Assembly: GCA_947626315.1 (NCBI GenBank)
Contig: CANQRQ010000022.1
Span: 1-44,100 of the forward strand
Origin: an uncultured Oscillospiraceae bacterium
Lineage (GTDB): Bacteria > Bacillota > Clostridia > Oscillospirales > Oscillospiraceae
Length of the DNA: 44,100 nucleotides
Reading direction: 5' to 3'
Position numbers and translations under genes: made by a program. Below are positions 42,642 to 44,100 of the stretch, in pieces. The notes below the pieces were generated by a model. That model searched no databases. It saw only the letters and a list, made by a program, of their open reading frames with translations, and had not been told where the DNA came from. Within the stretch, counting starts at the first letter, position 1. Each line of letters begins with the position of its first letter.

Positions 42642-44100
<1,459 letters not shown>

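Overview
The window is a GC-rich chromosomal segment centred on a replication origin. It looks like a strictly anaerobic, spore-forming Clostridia member, most likely an Oscillospiraceae-type gut bacterium. This is inferred from three things: the Firmicutes origin order dnaA-dnaN-yaaA-recF-remB-gyrB-gyrA, the sporulation proteases spoIVB and gpr, and a pyruvate:ferredoxin oxidoreductase beginning at the right edge. No rRNA, tRNA, CRISPR array, prophage or transposase was seen.

Left part (1-10.7 kb, accessory). A four-gene envelope-lipid operon on the minus strand (CrtO-like acyltransferase, PAP2 phosphatase, MGDG/UgtP-type glycosyltransferase, M28 peptidase) is divergent from an OmpR-type two-component system. 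That system converges on a 1002-residue Cys/His-rich S-layer-homology protein. Next come two divergent ribbon-helix-helix proteins whose two promoters carry the same operator words in their spacers. A membrane-anchored Pro/Ala-linker protein follows, preceded by a chain of seven hairpins.

Middle left (10.7-16.8 kb). This part holds the rpmG-secE-nusG-rplK-rplA operon on the minus strand with a clear promoter and terminator. On the plus strand are folC, ruvX, spoIVB and pyrR. pyrR takes its leader and ribosome binding site from an interspersed palindromic repeat.

Origin block (16.9-30.4 kb). Genes run colinearly on the minus strand from dnaA to a GNAT acetyltransferase: dnaA, oriC, dnaN, yaaA, recF, remB, gyrB, gyrA, a SHOCT-like membrane protein, a helical-repeat/esterase-like protein, rnhA, an ABC exporter and GNAT. 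oriC lies between dnaA and dnaN, with five TTTTCCACA boxes, a TAG-trio element and an AT-rich stretch.

Right part (30.5-44.1 kb). A second full copy of the interspersed repeat lies upstream of dnaA. Minus-strand genes are a phosphodiester-glycosidase-like protein, asnS, dgkB and rpsT. Plus-strand genes are gpr, two parS sites, parA-parB-serS and mscL. Then come moaC, and fakA with its Asp23 partner, on the minus strand, and the 5' part of nifJ on the plus strand.

The most unusual elements are non-coding: the seven-hairpin chain at 10422-10595, the dispersed palindromic repeat family (four loci, with paired changes in the stem), and the operator-in-spacer design between the two ribbon-helix-helix genes.
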